A stretch of DNA of 64,000 bases from CAYVHB01 sp964450865 (GTDB lineage Bacteria > Bacillota > Clostridia > Saccharofermentanales > UBA5734), in the NCBI GenBank assembly GCA_964450865.1, contig CAYVHB010000010.1, positions 1 through 64,000 of the forward strand, given 5' to 3'. The notes beneath the pieces are model-generated. The model saw only the letters and a list, made by a program, of their open reading frames with translations, was not told where the DNA came from and ran no database searches. This document shows positions 8,519 through 16,698 of the stretch, piece after piece (within the stretch, counting starts at the first letter, position 1; every line of letters begins with the position of its first letter). The position numbers and the translations under genes are program-made.

Positions 8519-10206
8519 CGGGATACCCGACGGTTCAAGGAATCCAGGGCCGTGGTCAGCAGGCCGGCGAGTATGAAATAGAGCAAGGAGACAAGCAGCA
8601 GCGGGAAAAATGCGTCAAATGTCCGGCTACGGATGATGTCACTGGCTTTAGTCAGATCTTCGACGGCAATATAGCCGACGACAGAGGTCGTCTTGACCAG
8701 CGAAATCAATTCGCCTTTGTAAACCGGCATGACCTGGCGGACCGCCTGCGGCAAGACGATATGGATAAAGGTCTGGATTGCGCTGAATCCACTCGCCAGG
8801 CCAGCCTCGGTCTGGCCGCGGTCAATGCTCAGAATCGCGGAGCGGAACATTTCGGCGGCGTAGCCTGCGAAGTTCATCCCGAATGCAACAACCGCCACCA
8901 GGACCGGGCTGATATTGACCCTGGCCAGCACCACATAGTAGATGATCAGCAGGAGAACCAATACCGGGAGGCCGCGCAGGATCGTCACATAAACAGATGC
9001 GATTGAATTGAGCAACTTGCTTTTCGCCAGGCTCAGCCAGCAGACCAGAAGGCCGAGCAGCGTGCCCCAGAAAGCCGACAGCAGGGATAAAATCGCCGTC
9101 GTTTCCAGACCGGCCAGAATCAGCCGGTACCGCTGCTCGACAATCAGATTATTGTGAAAACTGGCCTGCAGCTTTTGCCAGAGCGTGACCGGCCCGACCG
9201 GCTGGCCGGACGGGTCGCCGTCATCACCGGTTGCAGAACTGCCGCCATCACCGTCTAAAGTAATGGCCAGATTACTTTTCAGGGCCAGGACCACGGTCGG
9301 ATAACCGGGCAGGTAGGGGTCGGAAAAATTGACCTGCCTGGCCCGTTCGGCCGTGATGCTGATCCCGTCGGCAATCACGTCGACTTTGCCCGTGACCAGC
9401 CCCATGATGATTGCTGCGAATTCAAAATCTACCATTTCCAGCGGCCGCTGCAGCCAGAGGGCGAATCGCTGCTGCATTTCAGCGTCAAATCCGACGTATC
9501 GGCCATTGATCAGGGCGACATAGGGCAGATCACTTAAAACGACGCCCACTTTCAGCGGTTCCCCACTGGTAATCCTGGGGATATCCGGCATAGCCGGCAT
9601 GGTTTCGCTGGTATCGATCCACCGGCTGATCATTTCGTCAAGCGTGCCATCGGCGCGAATTTCCTTAAGAAACTGATTAAACTGGGCCAACAACTCCGGA
9701 TTGTTTTTATTAAAGCCAACCCCTTTGGGAATTGCTTCGCGCATCGGCTCGTTCAGGATACCCAGATCCGGGTGTTCCTCTGTAATCACCCGGGCCGAGG
9801 TCAAGGCCAGGGCGGCCGCATCAATTTTATTGCCCTTAATCGCCAGGACCAGGTCCGGCTGCGCTTTATAGCGCTGGATCGCGGCCTGGGGGAAGTGCTC
9901 CGTGACGTAGATATCCTGGGTCGTGCCGGCGACCACCCCGATGCGCAGGGTCTGCAGGTCGGCAATCCTGGAAATCAGGATTTTGGCGGCGCTGACAGGG
10001 ACGGAGGATGGCTTTAGCAGGCCCGGCAGGATTGCGGGCCGGCCGATGGCGAGCAAAAATGTGGCCGTCAGCAGCAGTGAGGCAAAAAACAAACGGATCA
10101 TTCCGAAATTCGCCAGCCTGGGCCGGCCGAGCGGCGGCGCCTGAAAAACGGCGCGCAAGAAATGTACGGAGTCAGAATCGGAACGGTTGTTTCTCTGCTG
10201 GCGCAT
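8500..10206 (-). CDS. Amino-acid ABC transporter, fused substrate-binding and permease protein
   Basis: 568-residue fusion. After an N-terminal membrane segment (FFASLLLTATFLLAIG) come two tandem family-3 solute-binding lobes: a partial one (LRIGVVAGTTQDIYV...GVGFNKNNPELLAQFNQFLKEI) and a second (LKVGVVLSDLPYVALINGRYVGFDAEMQQRFA...ITAERARQVNFSDPYL). The last 220 residues are a BPD_transp_1 permease with about five membrane helices and the coupling loop EAGLASGFSAIQTFIHIVLPQAVRQVMP. Such fusions import polar amino acids (for example GlnP of Gram-positives). AGGTGAT precedes the ATG. No cognate ATPase is nearby, so it must be encoded elsewhere. The gene interrupts the signalling cluster and is convergent with MoxR. 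Confidence 0.9.
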   Translation of the reverse strand: MRQQRNNRSDSDSVHFLRAVFQAPPLGRPRLANFGMIRLFFASLLLTATFLLAIGRPAILPGLLKPSSVPVSAAKILISRIADLQTLRIGVVAGTTQDIYVTEHFPQAAIQRYKAQPDLVLAIKGNKIDAAALALTSARVITEEHPDLGILNEPMREAIPKGVGFNKNNPELLAQFNQFLKEIRADGTLDEMISRWIDTSETMPAMPDIPRITSGEPLKVGVVLSDLPYVALINGRYVGFDAEMQQRFALWLQRPLEMVDFEFAAIIMGLVTGKVDVIADGISITAERARQVNFSDPYLPGYPTVVLALKSNLAITLDGDGGSSATGDDGDPSGQPVGPVTLWQKLQASFHNNLIVEQRYRLILAGLETTAILSLLSAFWGTLLGLLVCWLSLAKSKLLNSIASVYVTILRGLPVLVLLLIIYYVVLARVNISPVLVAVVAFGMNFAGYAAEMFRSAILSIDRGQTEAGLASGFSAIQTFIHIVLPQAVRQVMPVYKGELISLVKTTSVVGYIAVEDLTKASDIIRSRTFDAFFPLLLVSLLYFILAGLLTTALDSLNRRVSRKRKTS

Positions 10207-10346
10207 GTTGCATCACCTGATCTGAAATGACCCGCCCACGCTGCGAACGGCTCATGTTTCCAAACGGCGCTTGTTCCCCACAGACCATACTTAAAACCGT
10301 TATTTGGGTATATGGTTTTATTGTATCATTCAATTTTAAAAACAAC

Positions 10347-10352
10347 TATAAT
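10347..10352 (+). promoter_or_regulatory. Possible -10 element upstream of GGDEF gene
   Basis: TATAAT lies in an unusually AT-rich stretch (about 10290-10375) between the divergent transporter and GGDEF genes. No convincing -35 at 17 bases is visible (TTGTAT is 20 bases away), so this is only suggestive. Confidence 0.3.
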
Positions 10353-10484
10353 CACAAATAATAGATCAGCGATTGCTGAGGTATCAGTTATAGTATCAGC
10401 TTTAAAATCAGCCGCGGCATCGGCTGTTTCAGCTGTAAACCGGGTCGATCATTGCGATCGGCCGAGAAAGGAACTGGGAACTTG

Positions 10485-11936
10485 ATGACAGAGAATAATA
10501 TGCGATGTGAATATATAAAAAATGATATTCTAAATAAATGGCAGGGTATCATTGACATTGTCACGCATCTTTCGGGTGCACATGTGGGATTGATCATGCA
10601 GCTCTGTGCCAATGAAATCCGTGTTCATACGACCAGCCGGACGCCGGACAACCCTTACCAGGTCGGCAATCAAGAGTATCTTGTAAACTCCGGACTGTAT
10701 TGTGAGCGTGTGATTGCCTCTCATAACCATCTGCTGGTGACCAATGCCCGGAAATCAGCAGAATGGGATGGTAATCCTGACCTGAAATTCAATCTGGTGG
10801 CCTATCTGGGCTTTCCGATCCAAAATCCGGATGGCAGTCCATTCGGGACGATCTGCATCCTCGATAACAAGGAGAATTCATTTTCAGATGATTTGATCCA
10901 GCTGATTAAGCAGGCGAGAGACCAGATCGAGGCAGAATTGAAGATCGAAAGCCTGCTGGAGCAGAATGATCAATATGTTGCAAAACTGAATGACAAGATG
11001 CAAGAGCTCGACCGGATTGTGGCCGAATTGAAAATAAAAGAAAAGCGCTACAATCTGATCACCGAAAATATCACAGATGTGATCTGGGTGCTCAACGTCA
11101 TGAAAGGTTGCTTCACTTATATCAGTCCTTCCATTATCAATCTGCGCGGTTTGACTGTCGAAGAAGCGATGGCTGAACCCCTGGAGGACTCCATGACCCC
11201 GGAATCCCTGGCCATGGTCAACCAGAAAATCAGAGAGTCGATCGGCCTCTTTATCCAGAACCAGACACAAAGCAAGCTGTCGATCAGTGAGGTTCAGCAG
11301 CCCTGCAAGGACGGACGCCTGATCTGGATTGAGGTCACGACCCGATATGTCATGAACAACGAGGGCGAAGTGGAATTAATCGGCGTCAGCCGCGATATCA
11401 GCGAGCGCAAGGAACGGGAAAATTTCATTCACCATCTCAGTACCCATGACTATTTGACAGATGTTTACAATCGTTCCTATTTTGAAACACAAGCTGAGAC
11501 CGCACTCCGCCACGCCGCACAGATCCAGGCGCCGGTTTCGCTGCTGATTCTGGATCTGGATCTTTTCAAGCAATTCAATGATACATACGGACACCTGGTC
11601 GGCGATGAAGTGCTCAAGCTGGCGGCCCGGGCGATGGGCAGCGCGCTGCGCGACTTTGACCTCCTGGCCCGATTTGGCGGCGAGGAATTTATCGTCTTGC
11701 TGCCTGATACCCGCCTGGATGGCGCACAGCGAATGGCGGAGCAGATCCGTCTGGCGATTCAGAATATCTCTTTGCCGGTTGCTGCCCAATTGACAGTCAG
11801 CATCGGCGTCAAGGAATATCAGCCCGGCGAATCGCTCGATGACCTGTTCCGAAACGCGGACACGGCCCTGTACCAGGCCAAGATGCGCGGCCGCAATCAG
11901 GTTGCAGTCTATGCTGAAGCAGGATCAATGCTGTGA
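10485..11936 (+). CDS. GAF-PAS-GGDEF diguanylate cyclase
   Basis: 484 residues. Residues about 20-150 resemble a GAF sensor domain (LIMQLCANEIRVH...GFPIQNPDGSPFGTICILDNKENSFS). A coiled coil (about 150-190) leads to a PAS domain (YNLITENITDVIWVLN...GVSRDISERKERE). The C-terminal domain is GGDEF with the active-site motif GGEEF (FGGEEFIVLLPD), preceded by LDLDLFKQFNDTYGHLVGDEVL, which carries the metal-binding Asp; it should make cyclic di-GMP. No RxxD inhibitory site is obvious five residues before GGEEF. ATG 10485 (or the TTG just before it) lies about 10 bases after AAGGA. No membrane segment: a cytoplasmic sensor. Its link to the surrounding kinase cluster is uncertain. Confidence 0.9.
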   Translation: MTENNMRCEYIKNDILNKWQGIIDIVTHLSGAHVGLIMQLCANEIRVHTTSRTPDNPYQVGNQEYLVNSGLYCERVIASHNHLLVTNARKSAEWDGNPDLKFNLVAYLGFPIQNPDGSPFGTICILDNKENSFSDDLIQLIKQARDQIEAELKIESLLEQNDQYVAKLNDKMQELDRIVAELKIKEKRYNLITENITDVIWVLNVMKGCFTYISPSIINLRGLTVEEAMAEPLEDSMTPESLAMVNQKIRESIGLFIQNQTQSKLSISEVQQPCKDGRLIWIEVTTRYVMNNEGEVELIGVSRDISERKERENFIHHLSTHDYLTDVYNRSYFETQAETALRHAAQIQAPVSLLILDLDLFKQFNDTYGHLVGDEVLKLAARAMGSALRDFDLLARFGGEEFIVLLPDTRLDGAQRMAEQIRLAIQNISLPVAAQLTVSIGVKEYQPGESLDDLFRNADTALYQAKMRGRNQVAVYAEAGSML

Positions 11937-12050
11937 AACCAGGTCGCTCGGCCTATAAAGTGCCGCTGGTCTGACCGGCTGGGCGAAAAGCGCGGTCCGG
12001 TGCAATAATACGTAGCCGGCATCGAATGACCGGCAAGCAGCGGGGGTTTT

Positions 12051-13361
12051 TTACCGGCCAATCCTTTCGGCGGCGCGGACGAGGAAGCTGAAAGTGGTGG
12101 CGTTGCAGGGCTGGCGGGTTTCGAGTGACCACAGGTAGGTGACGTCGAGCCGGCTTGTGATGTTGAAGAGCAGCGGCTGTTCGTACATCAGGAACAGCCG
12201 GTTCGTTTCCGCGATGGATAGCCCCAGGTCGAGGGCAATCAGGATGAAGGCCAGGCGCTTGCCGACGCTGTGCGTGCCGACCGTCTCGCCGTCGAGAATG
12301 CTTCTGATCTTGGTGGTCAGGTCGAGGCCGGCGCCCTCATAGCCCAGATCGAGTTCGCTGATCCGCCGCGCGGTGTAAGTGAATGTGTCGGTTGCATGGT
12401 CTGCCGCCATTTCTGGCGCTGCATTGCCCGGCCCGGCCTGATCAGGGGCCATTTCCTGTTTCGGCTTGCCTGCCTGTTTTTCCCGGACCAGCTGTTGCAG
12501 ATAGGCGCGGCGGTCCTGATCGGTCAGGTAGTCGAAGTCGATAATCTGGGCCATAACCTGATCCAGATCGTCTGTATCAGTCAATTGCATAACGAATTCC
12601 CGGGTACCGGTCAAATAGAGCGGCATAACCGGCCCGGTATCAGCGGAGTCATCCTGGACAGCGACTGTGTCGACCGTAGCGGCCGCGTCGACCGTAGCGA
12701 CCACATCGACCGCGTCGACTGCGTCGGCTGTAGCGACTGTAGCGACTGCGGCGACCGTCGTGCCGGCCTGGACAGCATCCCGGGCAGCAGCAGCGGGCGT
12801 TTTGGTATCAGACGCAGCGGCCGGACCAGCGGTCGCCAGATCCAGCACCGCATTGATCTCGGTAAGGGGACGCAGCCGCGAATCATCAGGAAACCGCAGC
12901 CTGATCTGCTCGGTCATCCGGTTGATCACCGGGATCGGCAAATGATGGCTGATGGCATAGACCATCAGGGCATGCCAGGGGCTGATCCGCGGGTACAGCA
13001 GCGGCAGATTATAGCGACAGCAGAATAAATAGCATGCTTCCAGTGACAGGTTATCAATGAGGAAATAGAAAACGTAAGCCGGCAGGCGCGGATTGGTGTC
13101 GCCGAGCCGATAACTCATATTGTGCAGCTTGCTCTCGATTTTGCGATCCTGCACGACCAGGCCCAGGCTTTTCTTGCGGCTCCGATAAATATTGATGATA
13201 CGCGATATATTGCGGTTGAACTCGTCAAGCGATGCCTTGCGCAGGCGGCCTTCATCGATTCCGTCAATGAAGCGCATGAGTTCCTGCTCATTCATTGTCA
13301 GCAGCCGGCTGGTGCATTGATTGACCTGATTCAATTGTTCCTGAAAGATATCCTTGCTCAT
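12051..13361 (-). CDS. Unrecognised protein within signalling cluster
   Basis: 436 residues, not recognised. Residues 1-180 and 290-436 are helix-rich; they flank a low-complexity Ala/Val/Thr/Asp stretch (about 185-250: TTVAAVATVATADAVDAVDVV and onward) that looks like an expanded linker. Ends in LWSLETRQPCNATTFSFLVRAAERIGR. No signal peptide, membrane segment or catalytic motif is seen. No Shine-Dalgarno sequence precedes the ATG; instead an extended -10 promoter lies immediately upstream, so the transcript may be leaderless. It is divergent from the PP2C gene (247 bases apart) and so possibly shares its regulation. It may be a cluster-specific adaptor, which is inference from position only. 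Confidence 0.6.
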   Translation of the reverse strand: MSKDIFQEQLNQVNQCTSRLLTMNEQELMRFIDGIDEGRLRKASLDEFNRNISRIINIYRSRKKSLGLVVQDRKIESKLHNMSYRLGDTNPRLPAYVFYFLIDNLSLEACYLFCCRYNLPLLYPRISPWHALMVYAISHHLPIPVINRMTEQIRLRFPDDSRLRPLTEINAVLDLATAGPAAASDTKTPAAAARDAVQAGTTVAAVATVATADAVDAVDVVATVDAAATVDTVAVQDDSADTGPVMPLYLTGTREFVMQLTDTDDLDQVMAQIIDFDYLTDQDRRAYLQQLVREKQAGKPKQEMAPDQAGPGNAAPEMAADHATDTFTYTARRISELDLGYEGAGLDLTTKIRSILDGETVGTHSVGKRLAFILIALDLGLSIAETNRLFLMYEQPLLFNITSRLDVTYLWSLETRQPCNATTFSFLVRAAERIGR

Positions 13362-13367
13362 GGCCAG

Positions 13368-13376
13368 AGTATATCA
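13368..13376 (-). promoter_or_regulatory. Extended -10 promoter placing the start at an ATG
   Basis: On the minus strand TGATATACT (TGnTATAAT-like) ends six bases before the ATG at 13361. The usual 6-7 base -10 to start distance would put the transcript start at or next to the A of the ATG. No TTGACA-like -35 is present, as is common for extended -10 promoters. Confidence 0.45.
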
Positions 13377-13607
13377 CAGGTTGCCCCGGGCATCATCAGG
13401 GGAAGACCGATTCGCAATTTATTTGTTTCAGATATTTCCGTGGCTTTGCAGGCCCCGTGTTTGCTACAGTTGTGGTGATAAAATGCAATCGTATTTCCGG
13501 CGTGTAAACGCTCTGCACGGACTGATGACCCGACCCAAACTTCGAATTGTCTGTGTTCACATGCAATTGTCTCAGCTTGTCATGACATCAGATGGAGGCT
13601 TCATGAT

Positions 13608-14366
13608 ATGTACCAGAGTTATATTCTGTCCCGTATCAATCAGCGCGAAGAGAACCAGGACAAAGGGGCTGTTCTGACTTTGAAACAATCCGACGGCGGC
13701 TATTTTCTGATCGCCGTTCTGGCTGACGGAATGGGTGGCTTGGCTAATGGCCAGCTGGCCGCCTCGACCGTGGTCGACCAGGTCTTGTCAACGCTGTATC
13801 ATCAATTGCGGATGCTGCCATCAGCCGACAGTGAGCAGATCAGCAGGCTGATGCGGGAATCCCTGATTATCGCCAACGATGCGGTACGCGAAATCGCCCG
13901 GGCTGAGGGCGACTACATGGGTTCGACGGTCGTTCTGGCGGTGATTGATCAGCAGCGGAGCTGCTATACGGTCAATGTCGGCGACAGCATTGTCTGCCTG
14001 TACAGTCGGGAAAGTGGCCTGAAAAACCTGTCGCGCAAGCATAATCAGGCCTATCAGCTATATGAGACCGGCCAGTTTACCGAAAGGGAATCCCTGACCC
14101 GCTACGAAAGTGCGCGGCTTTACAATTTCATGGGGTCGGCGCAGATGTATGTTCCGGAAATAGCCGTTCACCCGCTGAGCAGCCATGACTATCTGTTCAT
14201 GTTCAGCGACGGCGCCATTGGCTTTCAGACCATGGCCGAGCTGCAGTCGATTATCGGCGATAATCAATGGCATCTGGCCCGGGTTGGCGAGCTGATCATG
14301 GACCAGGCTGTCGAGCAAGGTGAAACTGATAATCAGACGATGATTACGATCATCCCGGGCGGCTGA
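13608..14366 (+). CDS. PP2C-family serine/threonine protein phosphatase
   Basis: 252-residue, length typical of bacterial PP2C. Motifs in order: NQREENQD near the N-terminus (metal-site Glu/Asp), ADGMGGLANGQLAA (motif with catalytic Asp, residues about 38-50), GSTVVLAVID, VNVGDSIVCLY, and SDGA (motif with metal-binding Asp) followed by DNQTMITII (last Asp-Asn motif). It should dephosphorylate Ser/Thr on substrates of the two kinase-like proteins encoded just downstream. GGAGG lies 9 bases before the ATG. The PP2C-kinase-VWA gene order resembles the TerY-P triad described by comparative genomics, though the domain architectures differ here. Confidence 0.92.
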   Translation: MYQSYILSRINQREENQDKGAVLTLKQSDGGYFLIAVLADGMGGLANGQLAASTVVDQVLSTLYHQLRMLPSADSEQISRLMRESLIIANDAVREIARAEGDYMGSTVVLAVIDQQRSCYTVNVGDSIVCLYSRESGLKNLSRKHNQAYQLYETGQFTERESLTRYESARLYNFMGSAQMYVPEIAVHPLSSHDYLFMFSDGAIGFQTMAELQSIIGDNQWHLARVGELIMDQAVEQGETDNQTMITIIPGG

Positions 14367-14439
14367 CCGGAGGTCCCGGCTTTGGTATAGTCCCGGGCCA
14401 GTCCCGGGACAGTTTCACGAGAATGGAGCGATTGCGTAC

Positions 14440-16662
14440 ATGTTAGGTGATTACATCCGTGCTGGCAAGGATATTGAAATTCATCAGGGCCATGGGAGGC
14501 CCCTGGTGGTGTCGATTGTCCGTCGCCTGAACCGCTGTGTGTGGCTGGGTCGCTGTATGTGGCAGGGGGCAACGATTGAGGTCTGCATCAAGGCCATTCG
14601 TGTGACCAATAACCGGACGGCGCAGCGGGCCGATATTGAAGCCCAGATCGGCCGGATCCAGTCGCCGCTGATTTGCATGACCCTGACGGTCGGTGAATAT
14701 GTGAATCCCAACGATCGTTACACATACTTCCTGATCATGACCCGCCGTTATCCGTACAATCTCGAAGAATACCTGGACTGTCATCCGGGCAGTCTGCTGT
14801 CGGCCCGCGATCGCCTGCTGATCGTCCGCGACATTCTGCTTGGCCTGGCCCAGCTTTCCGAGCAGAAACTGGTCCACCGCGATGTCAAGCTGGCCAATGT
14901 CCTGGTTGATCCCCTGAAGGATTTCGGGAGGGGCCGGATTGTTATCGCCGATTTTGGCAATGCCCGGACCATTGGCGGTGTGCAAAGCCGCGATGGCGTC
15001 ATCGAAGGGACTTTGTTTGAAAATATTGCGCCCGACGCTTTTTTCTCCGGCAATACGAGCGTCGACGCCAAGTATGATGTCTACGGCGTCGGCCTGATCT
15101 TTTACCGGTTGTTCTGCCGTCATCATGTGCGCTATGACGAGCTTCACTGGCTAGCGGTCAAGCAGCAGATCCAGCAGGGGCTGGAGCGGGATCCGGGCTT
15201 TCGCCAGTATCAGCCGCTGCAGGATTTTTTCAATGAAATGAGCACCACCCATCCGGATGGCCACTGGATCGCCAAGGATCATTTCCGCTGTGCGCCGTGC
15301 CTGAACCAGACAGAGGGTGAGCGCCTGCTGGATGGGCTGACCTGTCTGTATCCGGAGTCCAGGATGCCCAATCGCTACAGCCGTTATACGTTGCGGCAGG
15401 CGCTGCAGGCTGTTGACCAGTTGCTGGCCGGTTATCAGGCCAACGAGTTGCCGGCATATCGGTATGTTATCCGGGCGTCAACTGTCTTTGCCACTCCAGC
15501 GGCGCGCGATGCCGGACCGTCTCCTGAAACAACAGGTCCTGAAACAACAGGTCCTGAAACAACAGGTCCTGAAACAACAGGATGTCGCCTCGATTATCTG
15601 TATGTTCCGCCGCTGGGTTGCCAGCCATGTCAGATCAACCCCCGGATCGCCCCGTTTGATATCGGGGACTGGTTTGAAAACGGATTGCCACAGCCCGCGG
15701 CGTCAATAACCGACAACACGCAGACGATTAAAGCCGGTCAGCAATCCAGCGCCACGCTCAACGGCGCCAGTCAGCCGCCAGATGCCTGGGCCGAGCTGTT
15801 TGCCGATCAGACAACATTGACAAGTGCCTTTTCCATGGACGACCGCCAATACCCGTTCCGGCTGGCTATTGAGCGCGAGTCGGTCCTGGTTGATCCAGCC
15901 GCACCGGCCTGGTCCTTTGCGGATCCCCGTCAGGCTGATGATGAGCCGCAAATCTGGGCCCTGGTTGATCGATCTGATTCGATGCAGGCTTATCTGCCAG
16001 CGATTGGCAAGATTCTTGATACCCTGGCGGAAATCGAGTTCAGCCAGCTTTCCGTCTGGCTGTTTGGTGACTATTATGACCGGCCCCCGGAACCTGCGGG
16101 CTGGCTGACTGCATTGCCGGCCCGTCATCCGGCGACATCCTATATAGACCTGATTGAACAAACACCGCTGGGTTATGGCGGCGATGATGCGGAGAGCGTC
16201 CTGCTGGCTGTTCATGAAGTCTTGCGGCAGTCCCGGCCGACTGGCCTGGCGCTGCGCCTGCCCCGGCGTTCCCGTCATCTGCTGATTTTTACCGATCAGG
16301 CAGCCAGAAGGGCTGAGGAGGGCATCTGCTTCAGTACGATTGCGGCAGAGCTGCAGGCTGCAGATGTCGATCAGGTTATCATTTTCCTGCCCCGGGCCCA
16401 GGTGCACGATCGCGGCGCAACCGATCGGGGACCGGCTTGTCGGGGACTTCAGAATGGTGTGAACGCTGCAAATTCTATGGATGATGTATTGGCTCTGGAT
16501 GCTGCTCTTGAGGAAATTGGTGAACAGTATCGGCGGGGGCTGGCCGATTATCCGGGCCGCCTGACCCTGATCAGCTGGTCACCAGCCGAGGATGATGACT
16601 GTGAAGCGGCAATTTACTACCTGATTCATCAGACGCTGGAAGCGATGTATGCTGCTGATTGA
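14440..16662 (+). CDS. Ser/Thr protein kinase fused to a VWA domain
   Basis: 740 residues. The N-terminal kinase has a catalytic loop HRDVKLANVLVD (about 147-158) and IADFGNA (DFG, about 169-175) followed by an activation segment. Upstream, VCIKAI may be the VAIK lysine strand. A linker with four copies of PETTG (15523-15582) joins a C-terminal domain with WALVDRSDSMQAYLPAI (about 506-522), a von Willebrand A MIDAS-like DxSxS variant, and LLIFTDQAARRAEEG. It therefore can phosphorylate a target and bind ligand or a protein partner through the VWA domain. No membrane segment is evident. It follows the PP2C gene by 73 bases on the same strand. The catalytic residues appear intact. Confidence 0.85.
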   Translation: MLGDYIRAGKDIEIHQGHGRPLVVSIVRRLNRCVWLGRCMWQGATIEVCIKAIRVTNNRTAQRADIEAQIGRIQSPLICMTLTVGEYVNPNDRYTYFLIMTRRYPYNLEEYLDCHPGSLLSARDRLLIVRDILLGLAQLSEQKLVHRDVKLANVLVDPLKDFGRGRIVIADFGNARTIGGVQSRDGVIEGTLFENIAPDAFFSGNTSVDAKYDVYGVGLIFYRLFCRHHVRYDELHWLAVKQQIQQGLERDPGFRQYQPLQDFFNEMSTTHPDGHWIAKDHFRCAPCLNQTEGERLLDGLTCLYPESRMPNRYSRYTLRQALQAVDQLLAGYQANELPAYRYVIRASTVFATPAARDAGPSPETTGPETTGPETTGPETTGCRLDYLYVPPLGCQPCQINPRIAPFDIGDWFENGLPQPAASITDNTQTIKAGQQSSATLNGASQPPDAWAELFADQTTLTSAFSMDDRQYPFRLAIERESVLVDPAAPAWSFADPRQADDEPQIWALVDRSDSMQAYLPAIGKILDTLAEIEFSQLSVWLFGDYYDRPPEPAGWLTALPARHPATSYIDLIEQTPLGYGGDDAESVLLAVHEVLRQSRPTGLALRLPRRSRHLLIFTDQAARRAEEGICFSTIAAELQAADVDQVIIFLPRAQVHDRGATDRGPACRGLQNGVNAANSMDDVLALDAALEEIGEQYRRGLADYPGRLTLISWSPAEDDDCEAAIYYLIHQTLEAMYAAD
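15523..15582 (+). repeat. Four 15-bp tandem repeats in the kinase-VWA gene
   Basis: CCTGAAACAACAGGT repeated four times, encoding PETTG units. Each unit is itself a small palindrome (CCTG...CAGG). In frame, so copy-number variation would change linker length only. Confidence 0.95.
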
Positions 16663-16698
16663 GTAAAATGGTATTCCAGATTGAAAAAAGGAGCAACA

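Noticed and set aside
12013..12050. Hairpin GCCGG/CCGGC with a downstream T-run as terminator of the GGDEF gene
   Set aside because: The T-run is ten bases beyond a weak 5-bp stem, so it does not meet a reasonable terminator model.
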